From Streptacidiphilus albus JL83 (GTDB lineage: Bacteria > Actinomycetota > Actinomycetes > Streptomycetales > Streptomycetaceae), in NCBI RefSeq assembly GCF_000744705.1, contig NZ_JQML01000001.1, forward strand, positions 1,798,001-1,862,000: a DNA stretch of 64,000 nucleotides, written 5' to 3'. The stretch's first letter is position 1, and the number at the start of each line of letters is the position of its first letter. The notes beneath the pieces are model-generated. The model was given only the letters and a program-made list of their open reading frames with translations. It made no database searches and was not told the origin of the DNA. Both the position numbers and the translations under genes were made by a program. Shown piece after piece: positions 49,504 to 58,217 of the stretch.

Positions 49504-49920
49504 TCAGGCGAGGAAGGACAGTCGGACCGTTCGGCGCGGGTTGTCGCCGTTGGTGTCCACCAGCACCACGGACTGCCAGGTGCCCAGGGCGAGTCGCCCG
49601 TCCAGCACCGGCAGGGTCGCGTGCGGGGCTACCAGCCCCGGCAGCACGTGATCCCGGCCGTGGCCGGGACTGCCGTGCCGGTGCCGCCAGCGGCCGTCCG
49701 CCGGAAGCAGCTCGCGCAGCGCGGCCAGCAGGTCGTCGTCGCTGCCCGCGCCGGTCTCGATCACCGCGACCCCGGCGGTGGCGTGCGGGACGAAGACGTT
49801 CAGCAGCCCGTCCGCCCCGGGGGCGACCTCCTGGAGGAAGGCTGCGCAGCGGTCGGTGATGTCCAGCGCCGTCTCCTGGCTGCCGGTGGTGACGTCGAAG
49901 GTCCGCGTGGTGAATGCCAT
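49504..49920 (-). CDS. YjbQ/UPF0047 family protein
   Basis: 138 residues, full family length: TGSQETALDITDRCAAFLQEV, NVFVPHATAGVAVIETGAGSDDDLLAAL, HRHGSPGHGRDHVLPGLVAPHATLPVLDGRLALGTWQSVVLVDTNGDNPRRTV. Conserved metal-site histidines (PHATAG, HGxxHxxP-like) are present. Some members show thiamine-phosphate synthase activity. ATG at 49920 chosen by family start. Confidence 0.92.
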   Translation of the reverse strand: MAFTTRTFDVTTGSQETALDITDRCAAFLQEVAPGADGLLNVFVPHATAGVAVIETGAGSDDDLLAALRELLPADGRWRHRHGSPGHGRDHVLPGLVAPHATLPVLDGRLALGTWQSVVLVDTNGDNPRRTVRLSFLA

Positions 49921-50029
49921 GGGCCCATCTTCACCCACCGGCCCAGTGGTTCAGACCTGACTCCCCCATTCGGCACTCGCGCCCACCGCCCGGGCGCCCC
50001 GCCCCCGCTGCAGCACTCGCGCGACCCGT

Positions 50030-50425
50030 TCAGACCTCGCGCGACTCACTCTCGCGGAGCAGCGCGCGCAGCAGCTGCTCGTCGTCCGGACTGAGGCCGG
50101 AGACGAAGCGGGCGAGCACGGTCTGCCGGTCGGCGCCCTTGTCCAGCTCGGAGCGCATCCGCCGGGCCGCGAGCCCCGGCGCGTCCTGGGCCTCCTGCGC
50201 CGGGGCGTAGGCGAAGGCGCGCCCGACACGCGTGCGGACCACCACGCCCTTCTCGTGCAGCCGGGAGAGGATGGTCGCGACCGTGGTGCGGGCGAGCCCG
50301 CCACCGAGCGCGGACTGCACATCGGCCGGGGTGAGCGGCCCGCTCCCGGCCCAGAGCACGCCGAGCACGCCGGCCTCCAGCTCACCGGGGTGGCGGCGCT
50401 GCGGTCCGATCTCGGTCATGCGCAT
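50030..50425 (-). CDS. BlaI/MecI-family repressor
   Basis: 131 residues. Winged-helix N-terminal domain (GELEAGVLGVLWAGSGPLTPADVQSALGGGLARTTVATILSRLHEKGVVVRTRVGRAFAYAPA, residues 14-76) and dimerising C-terminal helices (ELDKGADRQTVLARFVSGLSPDDEQLLRALL). ATG at 50419 (MTEIG) is an equally good start. A BlaI-type operator lies at 50511-50526 in front of it, facing the DedA gene. No BlaR-type membrane protease gene is present. Confidence 0.93.
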   Translation of the reverse strand: MRMTEIGPQRRHPGELEAGVLGVLWAGSGPLTPADVQSALGGGLARTTVATILSRLHEKGVVVRTRVGRAFAYAPAQEAQDAPGLAARRMRSELDKGADRQTVLARFVSGLSPDDEQLLRALLRESESREV

Positions 50426-50510
50426 CCGCCTTCCGGGTCGTCCGGGCAGGTCTCCACGCGGCGGCCTCCGGGGGAACAGCAGTTTCCATCCACTAGAGTG
50501 GCACGGACCG

Positions 50511-50526
50511 ACTACATGTATGTAGA
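50511..50526. promoter_or_regulatory. BlaI-type operator ACTACATGTATGTAGA
   Basis: A near-perfect 16-bp palindrome matching the known actinobacterial BlaI consensus (TACTACATATGTAGTA type), placed 86 bases before the BlaI gene and 65 bases before the DedA gene. It is probably bound by the adjacent BlaI protein. Confidence 0.75.
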
Positions 50527-50590
50527 CGATAAAGACACGCTATCAAGCGAGCTCGAACCAGTGTCCACCACCGTATGAGGAGTGACGTCC

Positions 50591-51250
50591 ATGGCCCCGG
50601 ACCCGACGGCCCTGATCAATCTGGCGGTGAACCCGCTCTCTGCGAACTCGCTGCTCTCGGCCTTCGGCGCGGCCGGGATCTTCTTCATCATGTTCGCCGA
50701 GACCGGACTGCTGGTCGGGTTCTTCCTGCCCGGTGACTCGCTGCTGTTCACCGCCGGGCTGCTCTGCACCACCAGCAAGGACGGCGTCCACCTCAACCTG
50801 CCCACGGTGCTGCTCTGCGCCGTCGCCGGGGCGCTGATCGGTGCCCAGGTCGGCTACCTGATCGGGCAGAAGGGCGGCAAGCCGCTGCTGGCCCGCAGCA
50901 AGAACAAGCACATCCGGGCCGGCGCCGAACGCGCCGAGCAGATCCTGGGCGACTACGGCCATGCCAAGGCCATCATGATCGGACGCTTCATCCCGGTGGT
51001 CCGGACCGTGCTCAACCCGGTGGCCGGCGCGCTCAACGTCCCGGTGCGCACCTTCACCCTCTGGCAGATCGTCGGCGGGCTGATCTGGTCGGTCGGGGTG
51101 ACCCTGGCCGGCTACGGCCTCGGCAACACCATCCCGAACATCGACACCTACCTCCTGCCGATCATCGGGCTGATCGTGCTGGTCTCGGTGATCCCGATCG
51201 CCATGGAGATCCTGCGGAGCCGCCGGACGTCCAGCACCCCGCAGGAGTAG
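50591..51250 (+). CDS. DedA-family membrane protein
   Basis: 219 residues with about five helices. Family motifs: FAETGLLVGFFLPGDSLLFTAG (residues 37-58), GALIGAQVGYLIGQKGGKPLL, and GRFIPVVRTVLNPVAGALNVPVRTFTLWQIVGGLIWSV. ATG at 50591 has AGGAG 8 bases upstream; the GTG three codons earlier is too close to it. DedA proteins include lipid-carrier (undecaprenyl phosphate) flippases. The PAP2 gene follows after 2 bases, so both are one operon under BlaI. Confidence 0.93.
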   Translation: MAPDPTALINLAVNPLSANSLLSAFGAAGIFFIMFAETGLLVGFFLPGDSLLFTAGLLCTTSKDGVHLNLPTVLLCAVAGALIGAQVGYLIGQKGGKPLLARSKNKHIRAGAERAEQILGDYGHAKAIMIGRFIPVVRTVLNPVAGALNVPVRTFTLWQIVGGLIWSVGVTLAGYGLGNTIPNIDTYLLPIIGLIVLVSVIPIAMEILRSRRTSSTPQE

Positions 51251-51252
51251 CC

Positions 51253-51849
51253 GTGAACGGCGCCTCCATCGACGGCGGGCTGTACCACTGGTTCATCACC
51301 CAGGCCGCCGACGCCCCGCACTGGTTCGACAACCTGATCTCGTTCTACGCCACCTACGGACTCGGCCTCTTCGCCCTGCTGATGGTCGTCTGCTGGTGGC
51401 GGGCGCGCGGCTCGCGCAGCGCCGCCGCGATGGCGACCGCGCTGGCCGTACCGGTCGCCGTGGTCGTCGCGTACCTGGCCAACGACATCGTGAAGAGCAT
51501 CTTCCACGAGGCCAGACCCTGCCAGGTGATCACCTCGCCGATGACCATCCAGCCCTGCCCGGGGATCGGCGACTGGTCCTTCCCGAGCAACCACTCGGCC
51601 ATCGCCGCAGCCTCGGCCGCAGCGATACTGCTGATCGACCGCCGGCTCGGGGCGATCGCCGTGCTGGCCGCGCTGGTCATGGGCTTCGCCCGGATCTGGG
51701 TCGGCGCGCACTACCCGCACGACGTGCTGGTCGGCTTCGTCGTCGGCGCGGCCGTCGCCGTCCCGGTCGTGCTGGCCGCCCGCCAGTACGCGCCGCCTCT
51801 GGTGGTCCGGCTGCAGTCCGGCTTCCTCCGCCCGTTCCTCACGGCGTAG
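51253..51849 (+). CDS. PAP2-family phosphatase
   Basis: 198 residues, GTG start. Six predicted helices and the three phosphatase motifs KSIFHEARP, FPSNHSAIAAA, and ARIWVGAHYPHDVLVG. Such proteins include undecaprenyl-diphosphate phosphatases (BcrC type). Co-transcribed with DedA, it could dephosphorylate the lipid carrier on the outer face before flipping back. Confidence 0.9.
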   Translation: MNGASIDGGLYHWFITQAADAPHWFDNLISFYATYGLGLFALLMVVCWWRARGSRSAAAMATALAVPVAVVVAYLANDIVKSIFHEARPCQVITSPMTIQPCPGIGDWSFPSNHSAIAAASAAAILLIDRRLGAIAVLAALVMGFARIWVGAHYPHDVLVGFVVGAAVAVPVVLAARQYAPPLVVRLQSGFLRPFLTA

Positions 51850-51866
51850 CCGGGAGCGCCGTCCGC

Positions 51867-51936
51867 TCCCCCGTCCTCCCCGTTCCCCTGTCCTCCCCGT
51901 TCCCCTGTCCTCCCCGCTGCCCCCGTCCTCCCCCGC
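51867..51936. repeat. 17-bp tandem repeat, about 4 copies
   Basis: Units of the form TCCCCTGTCCTCCCCGT follow the PAP2 stop codon; the last unit is longer and degenerate. The next gene is convergent. Confidence 0.8.
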
Positions 51937-51990
51937 TCCGCCTCGACTCCGGGCGCCCCGTGCAGGCCGCACGCGGCGCCCGGACCCGGT

Positions 51991-52938
51991 TCAGGCCGTC
52001 TTCCCCGCCGTCTTCGCCGCCGCCGCGCGCTTCCGGTTGCGCACGATGGCCCGGGTGACCACCGGCGGCAGCAGGTCGCGCGCGGTGCGCCGGAGCAGCG
52101 ACGCCTGGCGCCGGTCCGCTGCGGCCGGGGCGGGTCGGGCCGCAGCGCGCTCGGCCTCCAGCGCGGCGTGGTACCGGGAGACCCGGAAGCCCGGCACCGG
52201 GACCTGCTTCCCCTCGATCCGGACGATCCGGTGGCCGGAGACGGTCTGGACGTCCGTCCGGCAGCGCTCCCAGCCCTTGACCTCCCGGAGCAGCTCCTCC
52301 TGGAAGGGCTCCGGGTCTCCCCAGGTTCCGTAGAACTTCTCCGAGCTGATGCAGATCGGGCGCAGCCCGTCGCTGAGCACCGCCTCCCAGACGGCGGCGG
52401 CGACACCCGGCGTGTGCTCGGACCGGAAGTCGTCCAGGGCGATCACACCCTCGGGCGCGAGCGCCCGACGGGCCACCTTGATGTCCAGTGCGACGTGCTC
52501 GTAGAGGTGCGAGGCGTCCACGTGGACGAACCGGCAGCTTCCCTCGGGGATGCGGCCGTCCGCCAGCACCGAGGTGGGCGCCTGGACGATCACCGGCAGC
52601 TCGTCGTGGAAGGCCAGGTAGTTGGCCTCGAACGAGTCCCTGGTGAGGGTGGAGCGGTAGGACATGGTCATCTCGGCGCCGTTGTCGTCGTCCGGGGCGT
52701 CCGAGTCGAAGAGGTCGCAGACCGTCAGCCGCTCGGCCGGACGAAGGTGCTCGCCGAGCACGACCGCGCTCTTGCCCAGATAGGCGCCGAGCTCCAGCAG
52801 GTCGCCGTCGGTTCCCGTGCGCTCCTGGCGACGCAGGAACCAGTCGAAGATCAGCCGGTCCTTGGCGAAGAACCATCCGGGAATATCGTCCAGCACCCCC
52901 GGTCGCAGAGCGGGACTGGGTGTGACTTCCGAAGCCAT
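51991..52938 (-). CDS. class I SAM-dependent methyltransferase
   Basis: 315 residues. GDLLELGAYLGKSAVVLGEHLRPAERLTVCDLF (motif I, residues 45-77), VHVDASHLYEHVALDIKVARRALAPEGVIALDDF later: the TylF/Methyltransf_24 pattern used by many sugar- or metabolite-modifying enzymes. C-terminal 45 residues are Ala/Arg/Lys-rich. No partner gene nearby indicates the substrate. Confidence 0.85.
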   Translation of the reverse strand: MASEVTPSPALRPGVLDDIPGWFFAKDRLIFDWFLRRQERTGTDGDLLELGAYLGKSAVVLGEHLRPAERLTVCDLFDSDAPDDDNGAEMTMSYRSTLTRDSFEANYLAFHDELPVIVQAPTSVLADGRIPEGSCRFVHVDASHLYEHVALDIKVARRALAPEGVIALDDFRSEHTPGVAAAVWEAVLSDGLRPICISSEKFYGTWGDPEPFQEELLREVKGWERCRTDVQTVSGHRIVRIEGKQVPVPGFRVSRYHAALEAERAAARPAPAAADRRQASLLRRTARDLLPPVVTRAIVRNRKRAAAAKTAGKTA

Positions 52939-53110
52939 GAGGTTCTCCGTGCATCTGCGCCGTGAGGCAGCCCTGAACGACCTGTGACCGCCGATGGTAA
53001 GCGGTACGGAGGCCGAAGGAGAAGGGACTACGTCCGGTTGCGAACTCCCGTTCTCCTCCCGGACAGCCGGGCTTCTCCCTACGGCAGGTCTCCGACCTGC
53101 GGCAGGCGGC

Positions 53111-53749
53111 CTACGGCAGGTCGACGCCCTCGCCGCTGAGCAGCCGGTGGTAGGTGGTGTCCTTGGCGAGATTGCCCAAATGAGTGGCGACCAGGCCGAG
53201 GCCGCGGTCGTTCAGCAGCCCGTCGTGCAGCGCGAAGGCCCGGGTGGCGCCGACGGCGCGGGTGTAGTCGATCACCTCGGACTGCTTGGACCAGGGCGCG
53301 TGCACCGGCAGCAGCAGCGTGGGGACCTCCTGCTCGGGCAGGGTCAGCGCGTCGCCGGGGTGGAAGACCTCGCCGTCGACCAGGAACCCGATGTTGAGCA
53401 CCTGCGGGATGTCCGGGTGGATCACCGCGTGCCACTCGCCGTGGACCTCGACCGCGAAGCCGGCCGCGTCGAAGGCGTCGCCGTGGCCGACCCGCTGCAC
53501 CCGGCCCTCGCCGAGGCCGGTCAGCCGCTCGGCGACGGTCGCGTTGGCCCAGATCTGCAGCGCCGGGTTGGCCTCGGCGGCCTCCCGCAGCCGGTCCTCC
53601 AGGAAGTGGTCCGGGTGCTCGTGGGTGATCAGCACGGCGTCCGCCCCGGCCATGGCCTCGGGCTCGGTGAAGCAGCCCGGGTCGAGGACGATGGTCTGCC
53701 CGTCCTTCTCCAGCCGCACGCAGGCATGTCCGAACTTGGTGAGCCGCAT
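53111..53749 (-). CDS. MBL-fold metal-dependent hydrolase
   Basis: 212 residues. MRLTKFGHACVRLEKDGQTIVLDPG, then the motif ITHEHPDHFLEDRL (HxHxDH), HPGDALTLP and ALHDGLLND with further ligands. This is the UlaG-like small metallo-beta-lactamase group. ATG at 53749 gives the conserved MRLTKFGH start. Substrate unknown. Confidence 0.9.
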   Translation of the reverse strand: MRLTKFGHACVRLEKDGQTIVLDPGCFTEPEAMAGADAVLITHEHPDHFLEDRLREAAEANPALQIWANATVAERLTGLGEGRVQRVGHGDAFDAAGFAVEVHGEWHAVIHPDIPQVLNIGFLVDGEVFHPGDALTLPEQEVPTLLLPVHAPWSKQSEVIDYTRAVGATRAFALHDGLLNDRGLGLVATHLGNLAKDTTYHRLLSGEGVDLP

Positions 53750-53867
53750 GGTGCCGACCTCTCTACGCAGGTGGTTGCTTGGCGTCCACCATCCTGCCGC
53801 AGCGCGGAGCCGCCGTCCTGACGCCAGCCGGGTGCCCCCGCTACCCGGCTGACCTGCGGTCCGCCTC

Positions 53868-54188
53868 CTAGAGCGCCGCCCCGCCACGCTCCCCGGTGCG
53901 GATCCGGACCACCTCCTCGACCCGCTGCACCCACACCGAGCCGCCGCCCGCCACCGCGATCACCCGGACGATGTCGTCCGCGTCGGCGTCCGCGGCGACG
54001 ATGTCCATCCGGACGGCGGGCAGCAGGTCGACCCGCCACCGGACGCCCCGGTACACCTCGTACCGGGGCGGCAGTACTCCCTGGGCGTAGACGGTGCTGA
54101 CGGTCACACCGGGGATGCCGAGGGTGCGCAGGGCCTCGCGGACCTGCTCGAAGCCGGCGGTGGGCAGGACGGCGGTGACCAGCCTCAT
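53868..54188 (-). CDS. atypical PII-like protein
   Basis: 106 residues, PII fold: MRLVTAVLPTAGFEQVREALRTLGIPGVTVSTVY and C-terminal VEEVVRIRTGERGGAAL. The T-loop reads EVYRGVRWRVDLLP where canonical PII has EVYRGAEYxVDFLP, so the modified tyrosine (Tyr51) is tryptophan. The B-loop (usually TGxxGDGK) is AVAGGGSVW and lacks the ATP-contacting lysine. It overlaps the ammonium transporter gene by four bases, the normal Amt-PII arrangement, so it probably still gates the transporter but may not be covalently modified. Confidence 0.85.
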   Translation of the reverse strand: MRLVTAVLPTAGFEQVREALRTLGIPGVTVSTVYAQGVLPPRYEVYRGVRWRVDLLPAVRMDIVAADADADDIVRVIAVAGGGSVWVQRVEEVVRIRTGERGGAAL

Positions 54189-55663
54189 GGCTCCGCGGCG
54201 GGCTCGGCAGCGCGGTCCGGTTCGGTGGCGGACGAGGAAGCGGGTGAGGACGAGGCGGTTGAGGAGGCGCTTGAGGACGAGGCGGTTGAGGACGAGGGTG
54301 CGGACGGGGCCGCCCCGACCGCGACCAGGCCGTCCTCGCTGGGGTAGGCCTCCTCGTCGTGGATCTCGACGTCACCGAGCTCCAGGACGTCGTCCGGCAG
54401 CCGGAGCTTCATGAACAGCCCGAGGAACTTCAGGATGAGGAAGGTCATCAGCCCGTCCCAGACGATGATCGTCGCCGCCGCCCCGGCCTGCAGCGCGAGC
54501 TGCTTGGGATGGCCGTGGAAGAGCCCGGCGACGGAGACCGCGCTGCCGTCCTTGTTGTAGTAGACGGCCATCGCCGGGTCGGCGAACAGGCCGACCAGCA
54601 GGCCGCCGAGCAGGCCGGCCACGCCGTGGGTGTGGAAGACGCCGAGGGCGTCGTCCACCTTCCGCATGAAGGAGACCTTGGCGAAGTAGTTCCAGGAGCA
54701 CCAGACGACCGCCGAGGCGATCACGCCGATCAGGATGGCGCCGGTACCGGTGACGAACCCGGCCGCCGGGGTGATCGCGACCAGGCCGACGATCATGCCG
54801 TTGACCGCGCCCAGGAAGGTGGGCTTGCGCTGCTTGCTGAGGAACATGTCGAGCAGCACCCAGGTGAGCAGCGCGACGGCGGTGGTGAGGTTGGTGTTGA
54901 GTACGGCCGCCGAGGCGTTCTGGCCGCCGAAGTACTCGTCGCCGCCGTTGAAGCCGTTCCAGCCGAGCCACAGGAAGCCCGCGCCGCAGGCCACCATCGG
55001 CAGGTTGTTGGGGACGGCCTTGGCCCGGTCCCGGGCGAGGCGCGGCCCGATCACCGCCGCCGCGACGAAGCCGGAGGTGCCGGCCGCCAGGTGGATCACA
55101 TAGCCGCCGGAGTAGTCCAGCGCCCCCATCTGCGCCCACCAGCCGCCGCCCCAGAGCAGGAAGGCGTTGACCGAGTAGACGATGCCCGACCAGAGCAGCA
55201 CGAACAGCAGCCAGGCCCGGAAGTTCATCCGGCCGATGACGCTGCCCAGGAACAGCAGCGGGGTGATCGCCGCGAAGGCGAACTGGAAGTAGGCGAGCGA
55301 GGACTGCGGGAACCGGAAGGCGGGCATCAGCCCCTGGCCGCTGACCAGCGGGATGTTCGCCTGCCCGGTCTCGGACTTGGCGCCGAGGATGGTGCCGGGC
55401 CGGCCCACGGCGGAGTGCAGGATGCCGGGGCCGAGGTGCATGGGCGTGCCGAAGCTCATCTGGAACTCGTAGAGCACCCAGGCGACGAGCACGACCGAGA
55501 ACGCGGTGAACGCCATCAGCATGGTGTTGACGATCCATTTGCGCTGGACCAGGCCGCCGTAGAGGATCGCGATGCCGGGAATGCTCATCAGTCCGACCAA
55601 CGTGGCAGCGACCAGCTGCCACGTGTTGTCGCCGGAGTTCAACCAACTCGGGTAGGGAATCAA
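54185..55663 (-). CDS. amt: ammonium transporter
   Basis: 492 residues with eleven predicted helices. Amt signature: DYSGGYVIHLAAGTSGFVAA and the pore His pair (VIHLAAG and VFHTHGVAGLLGG). Ends with a cytoplasmic tail containing LELGDVEIHDEEAYPSEDG and a long Ser/Ala/Glu-rich repeat extension (about 40 residues) encoded by repetitive DNA. Start TTG at 55663 has GGGAGG 9 bases upstream, and gives a signal-like PYPSWLNSGDNTW start close to the first helix; an ATG further upstream would add an unlikely Arg-rich leader. Confidence 0.92.
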   Translation of the reverse strand: MIPYPSWLNSGDNTWQLVAATLVGLMSIPGIAILYGGLVQRKWIVNTMLMAFTAFSVVLVAWVLYEFQMSFGTPMHLGPGILHSAVGRPGTILGAKSETGQANIPLVSGQGLMPAFRFPQSSLAYFQFAFAAITPLLFLGSVIGRMNFRAWLLFVLLWSGIVYSVNAFLLWGGGWWAQMGALDYSGGYVIHLAAGTSGFVAAAVIGPRLARDRAKAVPNNLPMVACGAGFLWLGWNGFNGGDEYFGGQNASAAVLNTNLTTAVALLTWVLLDMFLSKQRKPTFLGAVNGMIVGLVAITPAAGFVTGTGAILIGVIASAVVWCSWNYFAKVSFMRKVDDALGVFHTHGVAGLLGGLLVGLFADPAMAVYYNKDGSAVSVAGLFHGHPKQLALQAGAAATIIVWDGLMTFLILKFLGLFMKLRLPDDVLELGDVEIHDEEAYPSEDGLVAVGAAPSAPSSSTASSSSASSTASSSPASSSATEPDRAAEPAAEP

Positions 55664-55756
55664 CGCGCGGTGCCTCCCATCGGGGAAGTGCGGCCTTCGG
55701 CGGAGGTGCGGCCGAGCCGCAGGTGTCCACCCGGAAGGTCGGGCCTCGACGTTGCC

Positions 55757-55771
55757 CTGACGTTTCGTCAG
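55757..55771. promoter_or_regulatory. inverted repeat upstream of ammonium transporter
   Basis: CTGACGTTTCGTCAG has 6-bp perfect arms, 94 bases before the transporter start. GAAAC in its leftward strand recalls part of a GlnR box, but the full GTnAC-n6-GAAAC pattern is not convincing. Confidence 0.35.
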
Positions 55772-55865
55772 CATTGCTGCGCTGCAAAGAAGTTCTCACA
55801 GCCAAGGCCGTGCACGACCTGGCATGGGCCGGTCAGCGCAGCTCAGCGGCGCCGCTCGGCTGGAT

Positions 55866-56951
55866 TCAGCGCCGCCGTTCGACCCGGCTGCGCTTGACCG
55901 TGCGGAAACGCCGGGCCACCTGCCGGGCCAGGTCGGCCGCGCCGACCAGCCCGGCCTCGTTGCCCAGCCGCGCCAGCACGATCTCCGCCTCCGGGCGGAA
56001 GCCGCGTCCGGTCAGGTTCCGCCGGAACGCCTCCCGGGCCGGGCCGATCAGCAGCTCGCCGGCGGCCGACACGCCGCCGCCGATCACGAAGCGCTCCGGG
56101 TCCAGTGCGGCGGCCAGGTTGGCGATGCCCAGGCCCAGCCAGTGGCCGACCTCCTGGAGCAGCTCGACCGCGACCGAGTCGCCCTGCTGGGCGGCCTCGG
56201 TCACCAGCGGGCCGGTGATCGCCGCCACGTCGCCGCCGACCCGGTCCAGCAGCGGCTGGGCGACCGGCGACTCGGCGGCGGCCAGCTCCCGCGCCTCCCG
56301 GACCAGGGCGTTGCCCGAGGAGTACTGCTCCCAGCAGCCCCGGTTGCCGCAGGGGCAGCGGTGCCCGCCGGGCACCACCGTCATATGGCCGAACTCCCCC
56401 GCCATGCCGTAGCGCCCGCGCTCCAGCCTGCCGTCGCGGACGATCGCCCCGCCGATGCCGGTGCCGAGGTTCACCATCACCAGCTGGTCGGTGCCGGCCC
56501 CCGCGCCGAAGCGCCACTCCGCCCAGGCGGCGGCGTTGGCGTCGTTCTCGACCACCACCGGCAGCCGCAGCCGGGAGCTGAGCGCGTCCCGCAGCGGCTC
56601 GTTGCGCCAGGACAGGTGCGGCGCGAACAGCACCCGGGCCCGGTCCGCGTCCACGAAGCCGGCCGCGCCGATGCCGACCGCGTGCACGTCGTGCCGGTCC
56701 GCCAGGTGCAGCACCAGCTCGGTGATGGTGTCCTCGACCACCTTCGGGCTCTTGCTGCGGTCCGGGGTCTCGGTGCGCACCTGCTCCAGGATCCGGCCCT
56801 CGCCGTCGACCACCCCTGCGGCGATCTTCGTCCCGCCGATGTCGATGCCGACCGTGGGCAGCCGCAGCAGTCCCGGACGCGGGGCCCGCTCCCGTCGCGG
56901 GGACGTACCCGGCGTACGCCTGGTACCTGTGCGGGTGTACGCGCTGCTCAC
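55866..56951 (-). CDS. glkA: ROK-family glucokinase
   Basis: 361 residues. An Arg/Pro-rich extension of about 35 residues precedes the ROK fold. ATP site VGIDIGGTKIAAG, sugar site ENDANAAAWAEW, GTGIGGAIV, and the zinc motif CPCGNRGCWEQYSSG. Matches the Streptomyces glucose kinase that also mediates carbon catabolite repression. GTG at 56951 gives the start VSSAYTRTGTRRTP; an internal start near residue 30 would give the common 317-residue size. Phosphorylates glucose from the glucosidase route in the cytoplasm. Confidence 0.9.
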   Translation of the reverse strand: MSSAYTRTGTRRTPGTSPRRERAPRPGLLRLPTVGIDIGGTKIAAGVVDGEGRILEQVRTETPDRSKSPKVVEDTITELVLHLADRHDVHAVGIGAAGFVDADRARVLFAPHLSWRNEPLRDALSSRLRLPVVVENDANAAAWAEWRFGAGAGTDQLVMVNLGTGIGGAIVRDGRLERGRYGMAGEFGHMTVVPGGHRCPCGNRGCWEQYSSGNALVREARELAAAESPVAQPLLDRVGGDVAAITGPLVTEAAQQGDSVAVELLQEVGHWLGLGIANLAAALDPERFVIGGGVSAAGELLIGPAREAFRRNLTGRGFRPEAEIVLARLGNEAGLVGAADLARQVARRFRTVKRSRVERRR

Positions 56952-57052
56952 GTTCCGTCCATTCCGTTGTCGGGCCCCCGCCACACGGTACGCGCGCGCC
57001 CCGCACCCCGGCGCGCAGACCCGCCCCGCGCGCCGCTGCTCCACCGCTCCGC

Positions 57053-57802
57053 CTACCGGGCCTGCTGCAGCGCGGCCAGCAGTCGCTCGGCGAACAGGTA
57101 CGCGTCCCCGGGCCAGCGGGCGGAGAGGTAGTTGCCGTCCTCGACCACGAACGCCGGGCCGTGGTCGGCCGCGGTGCCGCGCCGGGTGGCGCTGCGGGGC
57201 CCGCGCTGGAAGTCGCCCGGCGCGGCCAGGACGGCGGTGATCTCGTCCTGCACGTACGCCGGGTACGTCCGGTAGTAGCGGCCGAGCCGCCAGCCGGTCA
57301 GCAGGTAGGCGGAGCGCTCCAGGTACCGGGGCAGGCCGGTGGTCCGGCGGCCGTGCAGCACGCTGCGGCCGGTGCCCGGGGCCAGCGCCCGGGCCAGCAC
57401 CAGCGGACCGTGGCAGATCGCCGCCACCGGCCGGCCGAGCCGCCAGAACTCGGCCACCTTGCGCTGGAGTTCGGCCGAGCCGAGGTACTGCCGCATGCCC
57501 GGGGCGTGGCCGCCGGGCAGCAGCAGTGCGTCGTAGTCGGTGGCCACCAGGTCCTTCCAGGCCACTGCGCCGCGGAAGGCCGGGTCGGCGACCATCCGGC
57601 GGTAGAACTCCTTCGGCTCCGGCTCGGCGCCGAGCCGGCCGAAGAGCACCCCGTCCAGCAGCCGCGGATCGGCGACGGGCGCGGTGCCGACGCGCTCGGT
57701 CGCCACCACCACCTCGTGGCCCGCGTCCGTCAGCAACTGCCAGGGCACGGCCACCTCGGTGACGTCGAAATCCCGGTCCGGAAGGGGCATCAGTACGCGC
57801 AT
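57053..57802 (-). CDS. DJ-1/PfpI-family protein
   Basis: 249 residues. MRVLMPLPDRDFDVTEVAVPWQLLTDAGHEVVVAT, YDALLLPGGHAPGMRQYL, and the nucleophile elbow VAAICHGPLVLARA (Cys near residue 130). Fits class I glutamine amidotransferase-like proteins of the Hsp31/chaperone-protease-deglycase type. ATG at 57802. Specific activity unknown. Confidence 0.9.
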   Translation of the reverse strand: MRVLMPLPDRDFDVTEVAVPWQLLTDAGHEVVVATERVGTAPVADPRLLDGVLFGRLGAEPEPKEFYRRMVADPAFRGAVAWKDLVATDYDALLLPGGHAPGMRQYLGSAELQRKVAEFWRLGRPVAAICHGPLVLARALAPGTGRSVLHGRRTTGLPRYLERSAYLLTGWRLGRYYRTYPAYVQDEITAVLAAPGDFQRGPRSATRRGTAADHGPAFVVEDGNYLSARWPGDAYLFAERLLAALQQAR

Positions 57803-57902
57803 CCGGCCATCATCCAGCATCGGCGGCCGGGGGCGCGGTCCGCTTGCAGCGCCTGCGGTTCGAGTCCAACCCCGTGGCGGCCTGACCTGGCAGAATCGAC
57901 CT

Positions 57903-58217
57903 ATGGGTAAGCACAGCCGCACCGGACCACCCCCGCCTCCGGGAGACCGGGAACCCCACCGGGAGCGGATCGACCCGGAGGCCGCCGACGCGCTGGAACC
58001 CTTCAACCGGCGCCGCCGACCCCCGCTGGACGGACCTCGCATCCACCGTGCCCTCCACGGCGGCGCCAGCCATCTCCACCCCGACCAGCCCAGGTTCCTC
58101 TTCGCCTGGGACGGCTATGGATACGCCCCGGCGGGCACCGCCCCGGACCTGGCCGCTGCCCGAGCCTGGGCCTCCGAAGCCCCGCCGGCCAGCCAGCCCG
58201 AGCCCGAGAAGTCCTGA
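57903..58217 (+). CDS. hypothetical Pro/Arg-rich protein
   Basis: 104 residues: MGKHSRTGPPPPPGDREPHR, then EPFNRRRRPPLDGPRIHRALHGGASHLHPDQPRFLFAWDGYGYAPAGTAPDLAAARAWAS. No ribosome site; CAGAAT lies 6 bases before ATG and could be the -10 box of a leaderless RNA. A conserved small Streptomyces-type protein, function unknown. Confidence 0.6.
   Translation: MGKHSRTGPPPPPGDREPHRERIDPEAADALEPFNRRRRPPLDGPRIHRALHGGASHLHPDQPRFLFAWDGYGYAPAGTAPDLAAARAWASEAPPASQPEPEKS

Noticed and set aside
57855-57880. tRNA-like GGTTCGAGTCC
   Set aside because: The flanking bases do not make the 5-bp T-stem and no other tRNA arms are present.
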